Shown here: piece by piece, positions 20,766 through 31,639 of the stretch
Numbering within the stretch: the first letter of the stretch is position 1
Layout of the letters: every line of letters begins with the position of its first letter
From: Perognathus longimembris pacificus
Lineage: Eukaryota; Chordata; Mammalia; Rodentia; Heteromyidae
Direction: 5' to 3'
Assembly (NCBI RefSeq): GCF_023159225.1
Contig: NC_063177.1
Coordinates: forward strand, 18,500,673-18,564,672
DNA: 64,000 nucleotides
Translations under genes and position numbers: made by a program
The notes under the pieces: model-generated
Database searches by the model: none
The model's input: the letters and a program-made list of their open reading frames with translations, nothing else
What the model was told of the DNA's origin: nothing

Positions 20766-21047
20766 CTTTTTGTACCATTATGTGTCTTGTAAATTGCTCG
20801 TGTACTTTGTACAGGTACTTACTTTCTCCATATTGATTTGTACATTTTGTATTCTAAGAATATTAACCTTTTTCTCTTAGGTTGCAGATTTTGGCTGTAT
20901 TTTTATTTGCCTTTTTGTTTTGTTTTATTCATAATGTAAAGACATTTATGAATTTTAATGCTAACAGTTCAAAGTATGTATGTTCTCATTGTTTTTATCC
21001 TTAGTTTTCCATTAATATTTTCTTAGTTCTTTTTTATTTGATTTGAT

Positions 21048-21243
21048 TTTTTTTTCCAGTCCTGGGGCTTGAATTCAGGGCCTGAGCACTGTCCCTGAGC
21101 TTCTTTTTGCTCAAGGCTAGCACTCTACCACTTGAGCCACAGTGCTGCTTCTGGCTTTTTCTGTGTATGTGATACTGAAGAATCACACCAAGGGCTTCAT
21201 GCATGCTAAGCAAGCACTCTACCACTATGCCACATTCCCAGTC
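21048..21243 (-). mobile_element. IDL-Geo SINE (older type)
   Basis: Complete reverse dimer from the T-run at 21048 to CATTCCCAGTCC. No clear target repeat. Confidence 0.9.
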
Positions 21244-21513
21244 CTTATTTTTATATTTAATAATCTAAAATTAATTTTACTGCAAAATGTAAGATAAGGT
21301 TATATTAATTTTGTTCTAAATAGTTAACAACTTAGATTGTCTTATGAAACAACCATTTGTTTTGCCATGGAGCATAACTCCACCTCTGAGTAGTGAATTT
21401 GGCAATAAGGCACAGTGTGTTACACTGATGTTCCATTGCTAAGTTCCATAGGAGCTTAGTTTGTCAAGTATTACTTGTATTTAATAAGTTTCATGGATAG
21501 AAAGTAAACTAGC

Positions 21514-21715
21514 GGGCTGGGAATACCACCTAGTGGTAGAGTGCTTGCCTCATATACATGAAGCCCTGGGTTCAATTCCCTAGCACTACATATATAGAAA
21601 ATGGCCAGAAGTGGCCTTGTGGCTCAAGTGGCAGAGTGCTAGCCTTGAGCAAAAAAGAAGCCAGGGACAGTGCTCAGGCCCAGTTCAAGGCCCAGGACTG
21701 GCAAAAAGGAAAGAA
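21514..21715 (+). mobile_element. IDL-Geo SINE
   Basis: Complete dimer, tail (GAAA)n. Target repeat AGAAAGTAAACTAGC (21499-21513, 21716-21730). Confidence 0.94.
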
Positions 21716-21737
21716 AGAAAGTAAACTAGCTTAAATT

Positions 21738-21837
21738 TTTTTTTTTGGGGGGGGGGGCCAGTCCTAGGCCGTGAACTCAGGGCCTGAGCACTGTCCCTGA
21801 GCACTGTCCCTGGCTTCTTTTTTACTTGCTTGCTTGT

Positions 21838-21917
<80 letters not shown>

Positions 21918-22096
21918 CCAGTCCTGGGCCTTGAGCACTGTCCCTGGCTTCTTTTTGCTCAAGGCTAGCACTCTGCCACTTGAGCCACAGCGCCACTTCT
22001 GGCCATTTTCTGTATATGTGGTGCTGAGGAATTAAACCCAGGGCCTTATGTATACGAGGCAAGCACTCTTGCCACTAGGCCATATTCCCAGCCCCT
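21738..22096 (-). mobile_element. IDL-Geo SINE with duplicated Geo end and (CT)n expansion
   Basis: Reverse dimer in which the start of the Geo part appears twice (21759-21823 and 21917-21955), separated by a (CT)37 tract. The rest of the element follows to CATATTCCCAGCCC. Either one SINE landed in the tail of another or the tail region was duplicated and expanded. Confidence 0.85.
21838..21911. repeat. (CT)37 microsatellite
   Basis: Perfect 74-base CT run inside the SINE. Confidence 0.97.
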
Positions 22097-22099
22097 AAA

Positions 22100-22810
22100 T
22101 TTAAAATTTTTGACTCCAAAGGAAAAGCAGGTCTTTTGGTACTCACTAGGTATCTTTGATCTTTCTGTCTGGTTCCTGAGATGGGAAAGAATCTAGAGTT
22201 TGTACAGTCTGAAAATTATACCAACAGCACTGCTTTCTTCATAGCAACATCATTCCTAGTTCTAGAAACTTAAGACTTGACTGTTTTTTCACTAATTGCT
22301 TCTATCATGGTGACTACAGTGATATCTGGCCTCTCGTAGATTTTGATGTTAGTGTTTTTCATTTATTTAATCGTTAAAGAACTTAATCATAATAGGGAAA
22401 CTTTTCAATAGGAAAAATATTAAGATTCAACCTAAAATATGCCAGAAGCTAGGAATACATGGGAGAAAATTTAGAATTCTATTAGTCCGCAGACACTTGA
22501 GTGCTATTTTGTGTGCATAGAATTCCATCCATTATCTTCTTTTGGTTCTCAACACTGAATCCTTTTCAAACAACTCTGCATTTTCTTGCTCATTTGAGCA
22601 GCACAGCTGCTAATCATAGTGCCCCTCATTTTCTTGTTTGTCAAGGGAATTTCTGGTAAAATGCTCTTGGCTCTAAAATATGAAATATCTCATGGTCTCC
22701 TAGGCTTCCTGAAAAATAGAAATCTTTCATTCAAGAGTGGGAGAGGATATGCTTAGAAGCATGTAGGAAAGAGGTAGTACTATTACATTTAATGGAGATG
22801 TTTCATTCAC
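22100..22810. other. anonymous intronic DNA
   Basis: No gene or named repeat seen. Confidence 0.6.
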
Positions 22811-22811
22811 T

Positions 22812-22880
22812 TTTTTTTCTAGTGCTGAGTTTGAACTAGCACAAGCATTTTACCATTTGAGCCATACTTCCAGTCCATAT
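22812..22880 (-). mobile_element. ID/Geo-like SINE fragment
   Basis: CTAGTGCTGAGTTTGAACTA and CATTTGAGCCATACTTCCAG suggest a decayed monomer. Confidence 0.4.
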
Positions 22881-22894
22881 TCGGTATATTTAAA

Positions 22895-23088
22895 TTTTGT
22901 GCTGGTATTGGGATTTGGACTTAGGGCCTCACACTCTCAACTTTCTTGATGTTCTATCAGCTTGAGTCTTGCTGGTTTGTTGCAGATGAAGTCTTAAAGA
23001 CTTTTCGGTCTGGACTGGCTTTGAAGTAATTCAGTCTCCTGAATAGCTAGAATTATAGGCATCAGCCACTGGAACCTGATTCATATTC
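22895..23088 (-). mobile_element. 7SL/B1-Geo chimeric SINE (decayed)
   Basis: Geo remnant (TGGACTTAGGGCCTCACAC) then GATGAAGTCTTAAAGACTTT, GTCTGGACTGGCTTTGAAG and CCTGAATAGCTAGAATTATA of the B1 half. Confidence 0.6.
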
Positions 23089-23187
23089 AGTACATTTTTG
23101 TGTCCTGCATTGTACTTGAGCTTGAGGATACATACTGCTTCAGATAAGTAAGGGAATATCAGAAATTATATTCATTGAAAGTAAATG

Positions 23188-23266
23188 CATTAGTTGATTG
23201 GAACAATAGTTGTACTCTTGCTTTATGCACTAGTTGATTGGAACAATAGTTGTATTCTTGCTTTAA
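23188..23266. repeat. ~39-bp tandem duplication
   Basis: AGTTGATTGGAACAATAGTT and TCTTGCTTTA repeat once with three differences. Confidence 0.88.
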
Positions 23267-23549
23267 ATGCTTATAGAAACATCAAGAATCTGAAAAAGTC
23301 CCTCATAATTACAATATTTAGCATTGACTAAGACAAGAATGAGGACAAACCTACATGTCAGCATCTCAAAACACATTATTCAAATCTCTTAAGGAGGCTC
23401 ATTGATTTTGGGGGGCTTAAGAAGGTGATACTGAATTAGAAAAAAAGCAATAACTTCTAATTCTAAAATAGCCCATATGGGAATGAGTCATAAATATATT
23501 TACTTTTTTTTTTGTTCTTACCTTTAACAAATACCTATGGTAACATGAA

Positions 23550-23735
23550 GCAGTCTAGCACAGTAATTAGAAGTATAGGATCTGGAAAGTGCCTGAATTT
23601 GAATTCTATCAATATAATTTATTAAACCAAGGCAATCCACTTAACTGTTCTATGCTTTCTTTTGCCCACCTGTAATATAGGGGCAATAATACTACTTCAT
23701 TTTAGAAATACTATGAACATTAAGTAAGAGAATGT
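23550..23735 (+). mobile_element. MIR SINE
   Basis: TAGCACAGTAATTAGAAGTA, GATCTGGAAAG, CAATCCACTTAACTG, CACCTGTAATATAGGGGCAA and AATACTATGAACATTAAGTA reproduce the full MIR order. Confidence 0.7.
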
Positions 23736-23924
23736 ATTGCTTGACACCAAATAGGCATGTACTCATGAGGTAGTCATCATTTTTATGATAACTGTGATTT
23801 AAGGTTGATATTTAGTTATTAAGGAGGTTAAAAAATCATAACCCAAATTTGGTGGAGATATTTGCTTAATTTCAGAATTTAGTTTCTCTTTAACATCTTT
23901 TTCTTTTTCTTTTTTTCGTTCTTT

Positions 23925-24382
23925 TTGTAGTCGTGGGGTTTGATGAACTCAGTGTCTTGTCTCTGTCCCTGAGCTCTTTTGCTCATGACTAACATACTAC
24001 AAGTTTGAGCCACAGCTCCACTTCGGATTTTCTGGTGATTAACTGGAGATAAGAATCTCATGGACTGGGCTGGGGATATGGCCTAGTGGCAAGAGTGCCT
24101 GCCTCATATACATGAGGCCCTGGGTTCGATTCCCCAGCACCACATATACAGAAAATGGCCAGAAGTGGCGCTGTGGCTCAAGTGGCAGAGTGCTAGCCTT
24201 GAGCAAAAAGAAGCCAGGGACAGTGCTCAGGCCCTGAGTCCAAGCCCCAGGACTGGCCAAAAAAAAAAAAAAAAAAAAGAATCTCATGGACTTTCCTGCC
24301 CTGGCTGGCTTTGAACTACGATTCACATATCTTAGCCTCTTAAGTAGCTAGGATTACAGGCAAGAGCCATCAGTGCCTGGCA
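23925..24382 (-). mobile_element. 7SL/B1-Geo chimeric SINE split by IDL-Geo
   Basis: Geo half at 23925-24030, linker GGTGATTAACTGGAGATAAG, then interruption by 24067-24276, and the B1 half resumes at ATCTCATGGACTTTCCTGCC to the end near 24382. Confidence 0.85.
24067..24276 (+). mobile_element. IDL-Geo SINE nested in a 7SL-Geo SINE
   Basis: Full dimer in opposite orientation to its host. Perfect 16-bp target repeat AAGAATCTCATGGACT (24051-24066, 24277-24292), which is host SINE sequence. Confidence 0.95.
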
Positions 24383-24499
24383 ACTTTTCTTTTTTTAAGT
24401 TTATATTCAGACATATACTTTTATTTCCTTGGGAACCTTTTTATAGTATCAATATGAATATTTCAATAAATACATAAGTCAGCCATTGCAACTGGGTTT

Positions 24500-24701
24500 T
24501 TTTTTGTTTGTTTTTTTGGCCAGTCCTGGGGCTTGAACTCAGGACATGAGCATTGTCCCTGGCTTCTTTTTGATCAAGGCTAGCACTCTAACACTTGAGC
24601 CACAGCGCCAGATCTGGTCATTACTATATATATGGTACTGAGGAATCGAACCCAGGGCTTCATGTATACAAGGGCCATACCACTAGGCCATACACCCAGC
24701 C
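24500..24701 (-). mobile_element. IDL-Geo SINE
   Basis: Reverse dimer with substitutions and a short gap (CAAGGGCCATACC) in the ID part. Confidence 0.88.
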
Positions 24702-24749
24702 TACTTTTTTCTTTCTTTTTTTTTTCCACTGAGTATATTTCTTATCTTT

Positions 24750-24958
24750 TTTTTTTTTTTTTGCCAGTCCTGGGCCTTAGTGAGTACTCAGGGCCTAAGC
24801 ACTGTCCCTGGCTTCTTTTTGCTCAAGGCTAGCACTCTGCCACTTGAACCACAGCGTCACTTCTGGCAGTTTTCTGTATATGTGGTGCTGGGGAATCGAA
24901 CCCAGGGCTTCATGTATTAGAGGCAAACACTCTTGCCACTAGGCCATATCCCCAGCCC
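24750..24958 (-). mobile_element. IDL-Geo SINE
   Basis: Reverse dimer with a 5-base insertion (TTAGTGAGTACTCAGGG) in the Geo part; ends TATCCCCAGCCC. Confidence 0.9.
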
Positions 24959-25016
24959 CCCCACTTCTTTTTTCTTTTCTTCTTTCCCCTCCCCTTTCCC
25001 TTCCCTCTCTCCCCCT

Positions 25017-25198
25017 TTTTTGCCAGTCCTGGGGCTTGAACTCAGGGTCTGAGCACTGTCCCTGGCTTCTTTTTGCTCAAGGCTAGCACTCTACCACTTG
25101 AGCCACAGCACCACTTCTGGCTTTTTTCTATGTATATGTGGTGCTGGGGAATCAAACCCAAGGCTTCATGTATGTGAGGTAGGCCATCTTCCCAGCCC
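25017..25198 (-). mobile_element. IDL-Geo SINE
   Basis: Reverse dimer lacking about 20 bases of the ID part; third same-strand copy within 700 bp. Confidence 0.88.
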
Positions 25199-25199
25199 A

Positions 25200-26060
25200 C
25201 AACTTTTCTTTATTTAAATGTTTTTGCTTCGTTTCTCTTGACTTTTCTTTCTTTTTTTTTTTTTAACTTGAAAGGAGCCTTATTATATAGCACAGTAGGA
25301 GGTGCATCAGTTTCTTAATTATTTTTTAACTTGGTAATGGATTTATTTGTTAAAATTTTTCTTTTAATTCTCTGATCTAGTTGCTAATCTTCATGGCAAA
25401 ATGTCTTGTGTATTATTTGGTAATGACCCTAGCGTACCATATGGAATGATTAATACGCTATAATCTTCAAAAATCTCCTTACCTTCAGAGTCTGTCAATT
25501 TAACAGGCCATGCCTAGCAGCATATTATATTAGTTTGAGTGTTTTGAGATACAGTTAGATCATTGTAAGTGGTCATCTAGGTTCTGTAAATCACAGACTG
25601 AATTGGTTTTTGTTTTTAAATGATCAAGGCATTTAAATGATCAAGCCACAAACCATGTGACTAAGTAGAACAGAAATTGCCAGATATTCTTTAAACATGG
25701 ATAATCCAAAGACACTGAGCGAATTCACAGGTTTAAACATATCTTTGTATGAGGAAACAATAGGAGAGCGAAATCATTTGTTTAATTCACCCATTCCAAG
25801 CAGTTGGCAGTTGAAATTGAATATAGTTCTTAGAAAATGCATTTCCAGAGCAACTGAATACACTTAGATGTAATATAACAAGAGGTCTTTGGTTCAGAAT
25901 TTGGTCACATTATAGTTTTTGTTGTTGAATCCTGTGAGAAAGTATGACTATTTCTTAGTCTAAAAAAAAGCGAAAAAATTACACTAAGCTTTCTATGAAT
26001 ACAATATTGTGATTCCTTTTTTTTTTTTTTGAGGATGTAGTGTGGGGTTTTACAGGACAT
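25200..26060. other. anonymous intronic DNA
   Basis: AT-rich; a local repeat of ATTTAAATGATCAAG near 25616-25645 is the only structure seen. Confidence 0.6.
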
Positions 26061-26069
26061 GAAGATTTG

Positions 26070-26284
26070 TTGTTGTTTTTTGTTGTTGTTGTTTTTGCCA
26101 GTCCTGGGGCTTGAACTCAGGGCCTGAGCACTGTCCCTGGCTTCTTTTTGCTCAAGGCTAGCACTCTACCACTTGAGCCACATCACCACTTCTGGCTTTT
26201 TCTATATATGTGGTGCTGAGGAATCGAACCCAGGGCTTCATGTATATGAGGCAAGCACTTTACCACTAGGCCATATTCCCAGCC
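26070..26284 (-). mobile_element. IDL-Geo SINE (older type)
   Basis: Complete reverse dimer with a (TTG)n tail, ending TATTCCCAGCC. Confidence 0.9.
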
Positions 26285-26299
26285 TGAAGCTTTATTAAG

Positions 26300-26560
<261 letters not shown>

Positions 26561-26564
26561 ATTC

Positions 26565-27300
26565 ATCTTTTTGATCTGTCTATACAAATTACATCTTTTT
26601 TCAACTCTGACAATGTTTTTCTGTAGTTTTCAGTTAAATTGAAGGAGAACTATTGATTGTTAAAGATGTCTGGTAAGCAAGGTGTAGCTATAAACACCCA
26701 GAAACTGTAGTCCTTATTCATTAAAGAGTCTTAAATGATATTTGTCTTGTTTTTTGGAGAAACAAAATATTCTCAGGATATTTACATTTAAGCATCACTT
26801 TGTGGCATTGTAATCTGTATGGTTAAAAGAGCAATCTTATTAAACAAACATGAAAAGTCTTTTTGTGTTCTTGAAATTCTCTTATAGTAAATTACAGTTG
26901 TAGACTACAACCTTAAAGACATAAGGGTAATCTGGCCCTCTGCGCTGATCAGCTTGTTCAGAATGCAAGTTTGACATAGAAATGTTGGTTACCAAGTTAA
27001 TTTTTGACCTGTTCCTTCCTAATTGTCTTTTCAGGTGATTCAAGACTCTTGGAAGAAGATTGCTTTAACATATCCCAGGCTTATACTTTTTTTTCTTTAT
27101 AGTGTCCTCCTCCTTAATTGAATTGTATTCATTTACAATCAATACCAACTTTATACTATGTACATTTTTTTATCATTTGTCTACTCTTTTTAAAATAAAT
27201 TGCCCTACTTTGAGTATATAATTAAAAAAATCAGATAGTTGAGGATCTATTTTAGTCTTCATTCTACTGACATATTGGAAGTCTCCAATGTGATGTTTTT
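26565..27300. other. anonymous intronic DNA
   Basis: No gene or named repeat seen. Confidence 0.6.
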
Positions 27301-27307
27301 TGGTGGG

Positions 27308-27386
27308 GAGGGAATATCGGGAATCTTACCTAGTTCCTTGCACCTGGTAAGCAAGTATTTTCCCACTGAGCTATATTACAAGCCCC
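27308..27386 (-). mobile_element. ID-like SINE monomer
   Basis: TCTTACCTAGTTCCTTGCAC, GTAAGCAAGTATTTTCCCAC, TGAGCTATATTACAAGCCC: reversed, decayed ID type. Confidence 0.5.
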
Positions 27387-27481
27387 TAATATTGTTTCTT
27401 TTTATTCTACATTTTATTTGTGAATCACATTTTGAAATAATTAGAATAGTGATTTTCTAATTAGAGAAAACTTGTCTGTGG

Positions 27482-27792
27482 GCCAGGGATAGTGGTGCTG
27501 ATTTGTAATCCCAACTACTCAGAAGAAAAAGACAGGAGGATTACAGTTTAAAACCAGCCTGGACACAAGTTAGAGAGAGACTGTCTTAAAAACAAGTTGG
27601 GCATGCTTGTGGTCACAGCTACTTGGGAGGTATATTGTGGTTCTAGGCTAGCCCAAGAAAATTAGTAGAGATCTTATCTGAAAACAAACTAAGCAAAAGG
27701 ACTGGGATGTGTGGCTCAAATGATGGGGACTGCTTGCTAAAAGCAAGTCACTGAGTTCAATCCCAAATACTATCCTCCCATCCCCCACCAAA
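27482..27792 (+). mobile_element. B1 + B1-dID-like SINE
   Basis: B1 unit (TTTGTAATCCCAACTACTCA, AACCAGCCTGGACACAAG), a second B1-like unit, linker AACAAACTAAGCAAAAGGAC, then an ID-type half ending GAGTTCAATCCCAAATACT. Confidence 0.65.
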
Positions 27793-27794
27793 AT

Positions 27795-29178
27795 ATCCTA
27801 CAAAAGCTCCACAAAAGATGAATTTTTTTGCTTATTATTAGGATTCACAATATGATTCTATTGGATACATTTAAATAATAAATTGACTATTATAACCTTA
27901 CCAAGTTAGGTCATATATGGTCTTCAATTTGAAGACAGTGAAAAAGTATTGAATGGACAGTTACCTTTGGAAATTATTTGAATATACATAATGGTTTTGA
28001 ATGGTAATGAAGTAATAAAGAATGAAGTATGGTAATGAAGTAATGTATAATGAAGTACACTGGAAGACAGGATTGTACGTTGTCGTTATTTATAACTACA
28101 ATTAAAGTTATTAAAATTATTTTAGGTAGGGATGCAATAGGCACAAGTCCCTATTTCAGTGCACAGTGGTTACACCTGAGTGATTTTTTAAAGTAATTTG
28201 GCCCTTCATTTGTATTATTCATCTAAAGAACTAATAAATAATGTTTTGGAAGGTTAGATAAGTGTATCATTTCTTGATTGTAGCAAAAATCTGTGTTGTT
28301 TAATTATCCTAAAAAGCAGCCTCCTTGAAATGTCCTAAAACATCATTCCTCACCTGTGACATGTCAGATCTTTGTGAGATTCTGGCTTGATAGCTTTGAG
28401 TAACCCTCTAAAGCTTCACTGTGTGAAACTTGCAGTAGTGATGAAAACTTCCTTTGCAGCTAAGACTACTAAACCACAATCTACTTTCTTGGTTGGGGTA
28501 TTTAATTATGTATGGTTTTTCATTTCCTTGACACTTCTTTTTGTGGGTGCTGGGGATCAAACCTAGGGCTATATGCGTGCTACACAAGTGCTCTATCACT
28601 GAGCCCCCAATGCTTTTCTTGCGATTTCTGCAAAAAAAAAAAAAACCTAGATTTTTTTTTGGACCTTTGATTACTATTAGAATGTTGGAGTCTATTTAAT
28701 AAACACTCTTTATAGGGAACTAAGGAACTGGAAAACTGACTAATTCTTCACTTTAGTGTTAAATGGTTTCCAAAGTTGTGCTTTAAGGATCAATCAGAAT
28801 ATTTAATCTCTTACACAGCTTCAGGAGACCTTATGCTATATTAAAGCCTTGTACTACATCTTTGGTAGTAGTTGGTTAGAGATTTTTTTTTTAAAGAATG
28901 CTAGGTATTCAAATAAATACCTGGGGTCTGGAGTAGACTTAGATTTATAACACAGAAGGTCACATATATAAGTGTGGCTATAAGCTTAGTCAGATGACCT
29001 AAATTAGTGAAACTGCCACATGGTATCTGTGATAATTTAGAGACTGAGACCTATTTTCAAGGACTGCCAGTTGTATCCCTAGTGTGCAACAGTCTTACTA
29101 GAAGTCTAATATTTCAATAAATACCATTAATACAATTTGTAAGAACTCTCCTAATTTTTTGGTATTGGAAACTGAGTT
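27795..29178. other. mostly anonymous intronic DNA
   Basis: Holds one ID monomer (28537-28612) and short direct repeats of GGTAATGAAGTAAT near 28000-28045. Confidence 0.6.
28537..28612 (-). mobile_element. ID-type SINE monomer
   Basis: GGTGCTGGGGATCAAACCTA, GCGTGCTACACAAGTGCTCT, ATCACTGAGCCCCCAATGC: reversed ID with B and A boxes still readable. Confidence 0.65.
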
Positions 29179-29191
29179 GACTGGAAATGTT

Positions 29192-29377
29192 TTTTTTTTG
29201 TTGTTTGTTTGTTTGTTTTTGCCAGTCCTGGGCCTTGGACTCAGGGCCTGAGCACTGTCCCTGGCTTCTTTTTGCTCAAGGCTTAGCACTCTGCCTCTTG
29301 TGCCACAGTGCCACTTCTGGCCATTTTCTATATATGTGGTGCTGGGGAACCGAACACTGGGCCATATTCCCAGCCCC
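29192..29377 (-). mobile_element. IDL-Geo SINE with internal deletion
   Basis: Reverse dimer missing most of the ID anticodon-side region (from ACCGAACACTGGGCCATATT). Target repeat GACTGGAAATG / GACTGGGAATG (29179-29189, 29378-29388). Confidence 0.9.
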
Positions 29378-29861
29378 GACTGGGAATGATTTTAACTACA
29401 AGTAACAGAATATCGATCTTAAACCATTTAGAACATGTTTGTTGCAGGATGGGGTAAAAAGTGCAATGTCAGCAAAGGCTACACATTTTAAAAGGCATAA
29501 GCCTTAAATGATCTGAAGAGAAATCAGAGTACTTTACCTTGTATTAGGAAAGCAAAATTTCCTAGAAACCTCTTTTCCATTCCTGGTGACTTTTTAAAAA
29601 AGTCTTTGGCAGAAACTAGATTATATGGCCACCTCTAGTTGTATGATAGCCTGGGAAACAAGCATATGACTTAATCACTGAGTGGTAGCAAAGAAGGATG
29701 TTTAGAGTAGATGCTGTTCAGCTTTGTCTGTCTTAAGAACTAATTAAAGAACTGACGGCTAAATAGACTGGAGTTATCTAAAGGATCACCAGTCTCTGGA
29801 TACTTTATGTAATTGCTATTTTTTCTCTTGCATTTCAGTACTGTATTATTAATTTTGTTAT

Positions 29862-29945
29862 TTTCTGAGACCAGGACCAGAACTCTATATTTGACACTTT
29901 TGCTTATTGGCTGGCACTCTACTATCTGGACCACATCTCCAACCA
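29862..29945 (-). mobile_element. dID-like SINE fragment
   Basis: GACCAGGACCAGAACTCTAT, GCTGGCACTCTACTATCTGG; decayed. Confidence 0.4.
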
Positions 29946-30029
29946 CTGGTACTCTATTACTCATAATCTTAGTTTGTATCAGCTATTTTGTTATTTCCAA
30001 AGAATTTGAAATTAGAAAGCCTGAATTTA

Positions 30030-30115
30030 TAGAAACTTGCTAGCAGTATAATATTAGGTGAGTTTATTTAATCTTTCTAACTGTGCCATTCCTCATCTGG
30101 AAAACGGGCATATAA
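30030..30115 (+). mobile_element. MIR-like fragment
   Basis: GAGTTTATTTAATCTTTCTA and CCTCATCTGGAAAACGGGCA fit the middle of MIR. Confidence 0.5.
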
Positions 30116-30125
30116 TAATGCAATA

Positions 30126-30321
30126 GGGCTGGGAATATGGCTTAGCAGTAAAGTGCTTGCTTATCATGCATGAAGCCCTGGGTTCGATTCTTCAGCACCA
30201 CATAAACAGAAGTAGCACTATGGCTCAAGTGGTAGAGTGCTAGCCTTGAGCAAAAAGAAGCCAGGGACAGCGTTAAGGCCCTGAGTTCAAGCCCCCCAGG
30301 ACTGGCAAAAACAAAACAAAA
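30126..30321 (+). mobile_element. IDL-Geo SINE between two MIR-like pieces
   Basis: Dimer with shortened linker and A/C tail; short target repeat AATGCAATA (30118-30126, 30322-30330 region). Confidence 0.9.
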
Positions 30322-30329
30322 AATGCAAT

Positions 30330-30450
30330 ATAGTACAGTGGTTAAGTGCAGAGGCACTGGAATCAGAAAGACCTGAGCTGGAATCTTGTCTGTCAGGCAA
30401 GTTACATAGTCTTTGTATTTCTTACTCTGTAAAATGTGGCTACCAGTTTT
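30330..30450 (+). mobile_element. MIR SINE 5' half
   Basis: TAGTACAGTGGTTAAGTGCA, GGAATCAGAAAGACCTGAGC and CTCTGTAAAATGTGGCTACC follow MIR. It sits beside a second MIR-like piece (about 30030-30115), with an IDL-Geo copy inserted between. Confidence 0.65.
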
Positions 30451-30577
30451 TATTACACAAATACAGTGAAATCCTAACTAAGCAGAGTTCTAAGTTAAAC
30501 ATTTAAGGTAAAAATCAAATTTAGTAAAAATTTCCGTTCATAAAAATCCCATAAAGACCAATATATACAAAGATGAG

Positions 30578-30790
30578 CCCAGGTTGATGGCTCACACCTA
30601 TAATTCTAGCTTCTCAGGAGGCTGAGATTGGAGGATCATGGTTCAAAGTCAGCCTGGGCAGGAAAGTACCTGAGACACTTCTGTTAACAAAAAACCAGAA
30701 ATTAAGCTGTAGCTTAAGTAGTAGAGTTCTAGCATTGAACGGAAAAGCTCAGGGACAGTACCCAGACCCTGAGTTCAAGCCTCAGTCTTG

Positions 30791-30792
<2 letters not shown>
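30578..30792 (+). mobile_element. 7SL/B1-Geo chimeric SINE with (CA)n tail
   Basis: B1 half GGCTCACACCTATAATTCTA, AGTCAGCCTGGGCAGGAAAG; Geo half TTAAGTAGTAGAGTTCTAGC, GAGTTCAAGCCTCAG; the tail is a CA repeat. Confidence 0.85.

Positions 30793-30826
<34 letters not shown>
30793..30826. repeat. (CA)n microsatellite in SINE tail
   Basis: About 17 CA units at the 3' end of the chimeric SINE. Confidence 0.95.
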
Positions 30827-30829
<3 letters not shown>

Positions 30830-31410
30830 ATGTACATGGTTTTGAGTATTTTTAACTCTAAGTAAGACTCTGGGAGAACTCAGCTTACCTTGCTGAGTAT
30901 AGTGGAAGACAAAATGTTTTTTATTCATATGTATTACTTATAAATACAATAAATATGTGCTATATTATATTTATTACCTACTCATAAAGTCAACTTAGCA
31001 TAAATAAAATGCACATTTGATGCAACTCCAGTTATTATTTGTGAGATGCTTAGTAGACATTCTGGACCCTTTAAGTCTTTTAAGCTGTTATTTTTACTAC
31101 AGGTGAAGTATAAGATGTTCAAGGATAAAGAAACGTTGTCTAGGGTTCATCTTGGCTCCTAATTGTGCAACATGGACCAATGGTGATTTTTTTTCTTTCA
31201 TATCAACCAGGATTTATCACATGCCCATGGCCAAGGGAATCATGTTACTGTTAAGATAATAATCTCTAAAGAGATTAGGAATTAAATTATTAATTATACT
31301 TCAAAGGAAATTTTTAACAAAACTACCTCCAAATCTATAGTGTAAAATTAACATGATACCAAACAAATGATATTTTTTTCATTGTTTGAATTGGGAAGTC
31401 TTTCACAAAG

Positions 31411-31628
31411 TTGTTTTTTTAATGTCAGTCTTGGGGCTTGAACTCAGGGTCTGGACTCTGTCTCTGAGCTTCTTTTGCTCAAGCCTATTGCTCTACTACT
31501 TGAGCCACATCACTACTTCCAGCTTTTTCTGAGTAGTTTAATGGAGGTTAAGTGTCTCACAGACTTTCCTGCCTAGGCTGGCTTTGAACCACAGTCCTCA
31601 GATCTCATCTTCCTGAGTAGCTAGAATT
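31411..31628 (-). mobile_element. 7SL/B1-Geo chimeric SINE
   Basis: Geo half (TCTTGGGGCTTGAACTCAGG, TACTTGAGCCACATCACTAC), linker, then CACAGACTTTCCTGCCTAGG, GCTTTGAACCACAGTCCTCA. Confidence 0.85.
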
Positions 31629-31639
31629 TTGTAAAAAAT

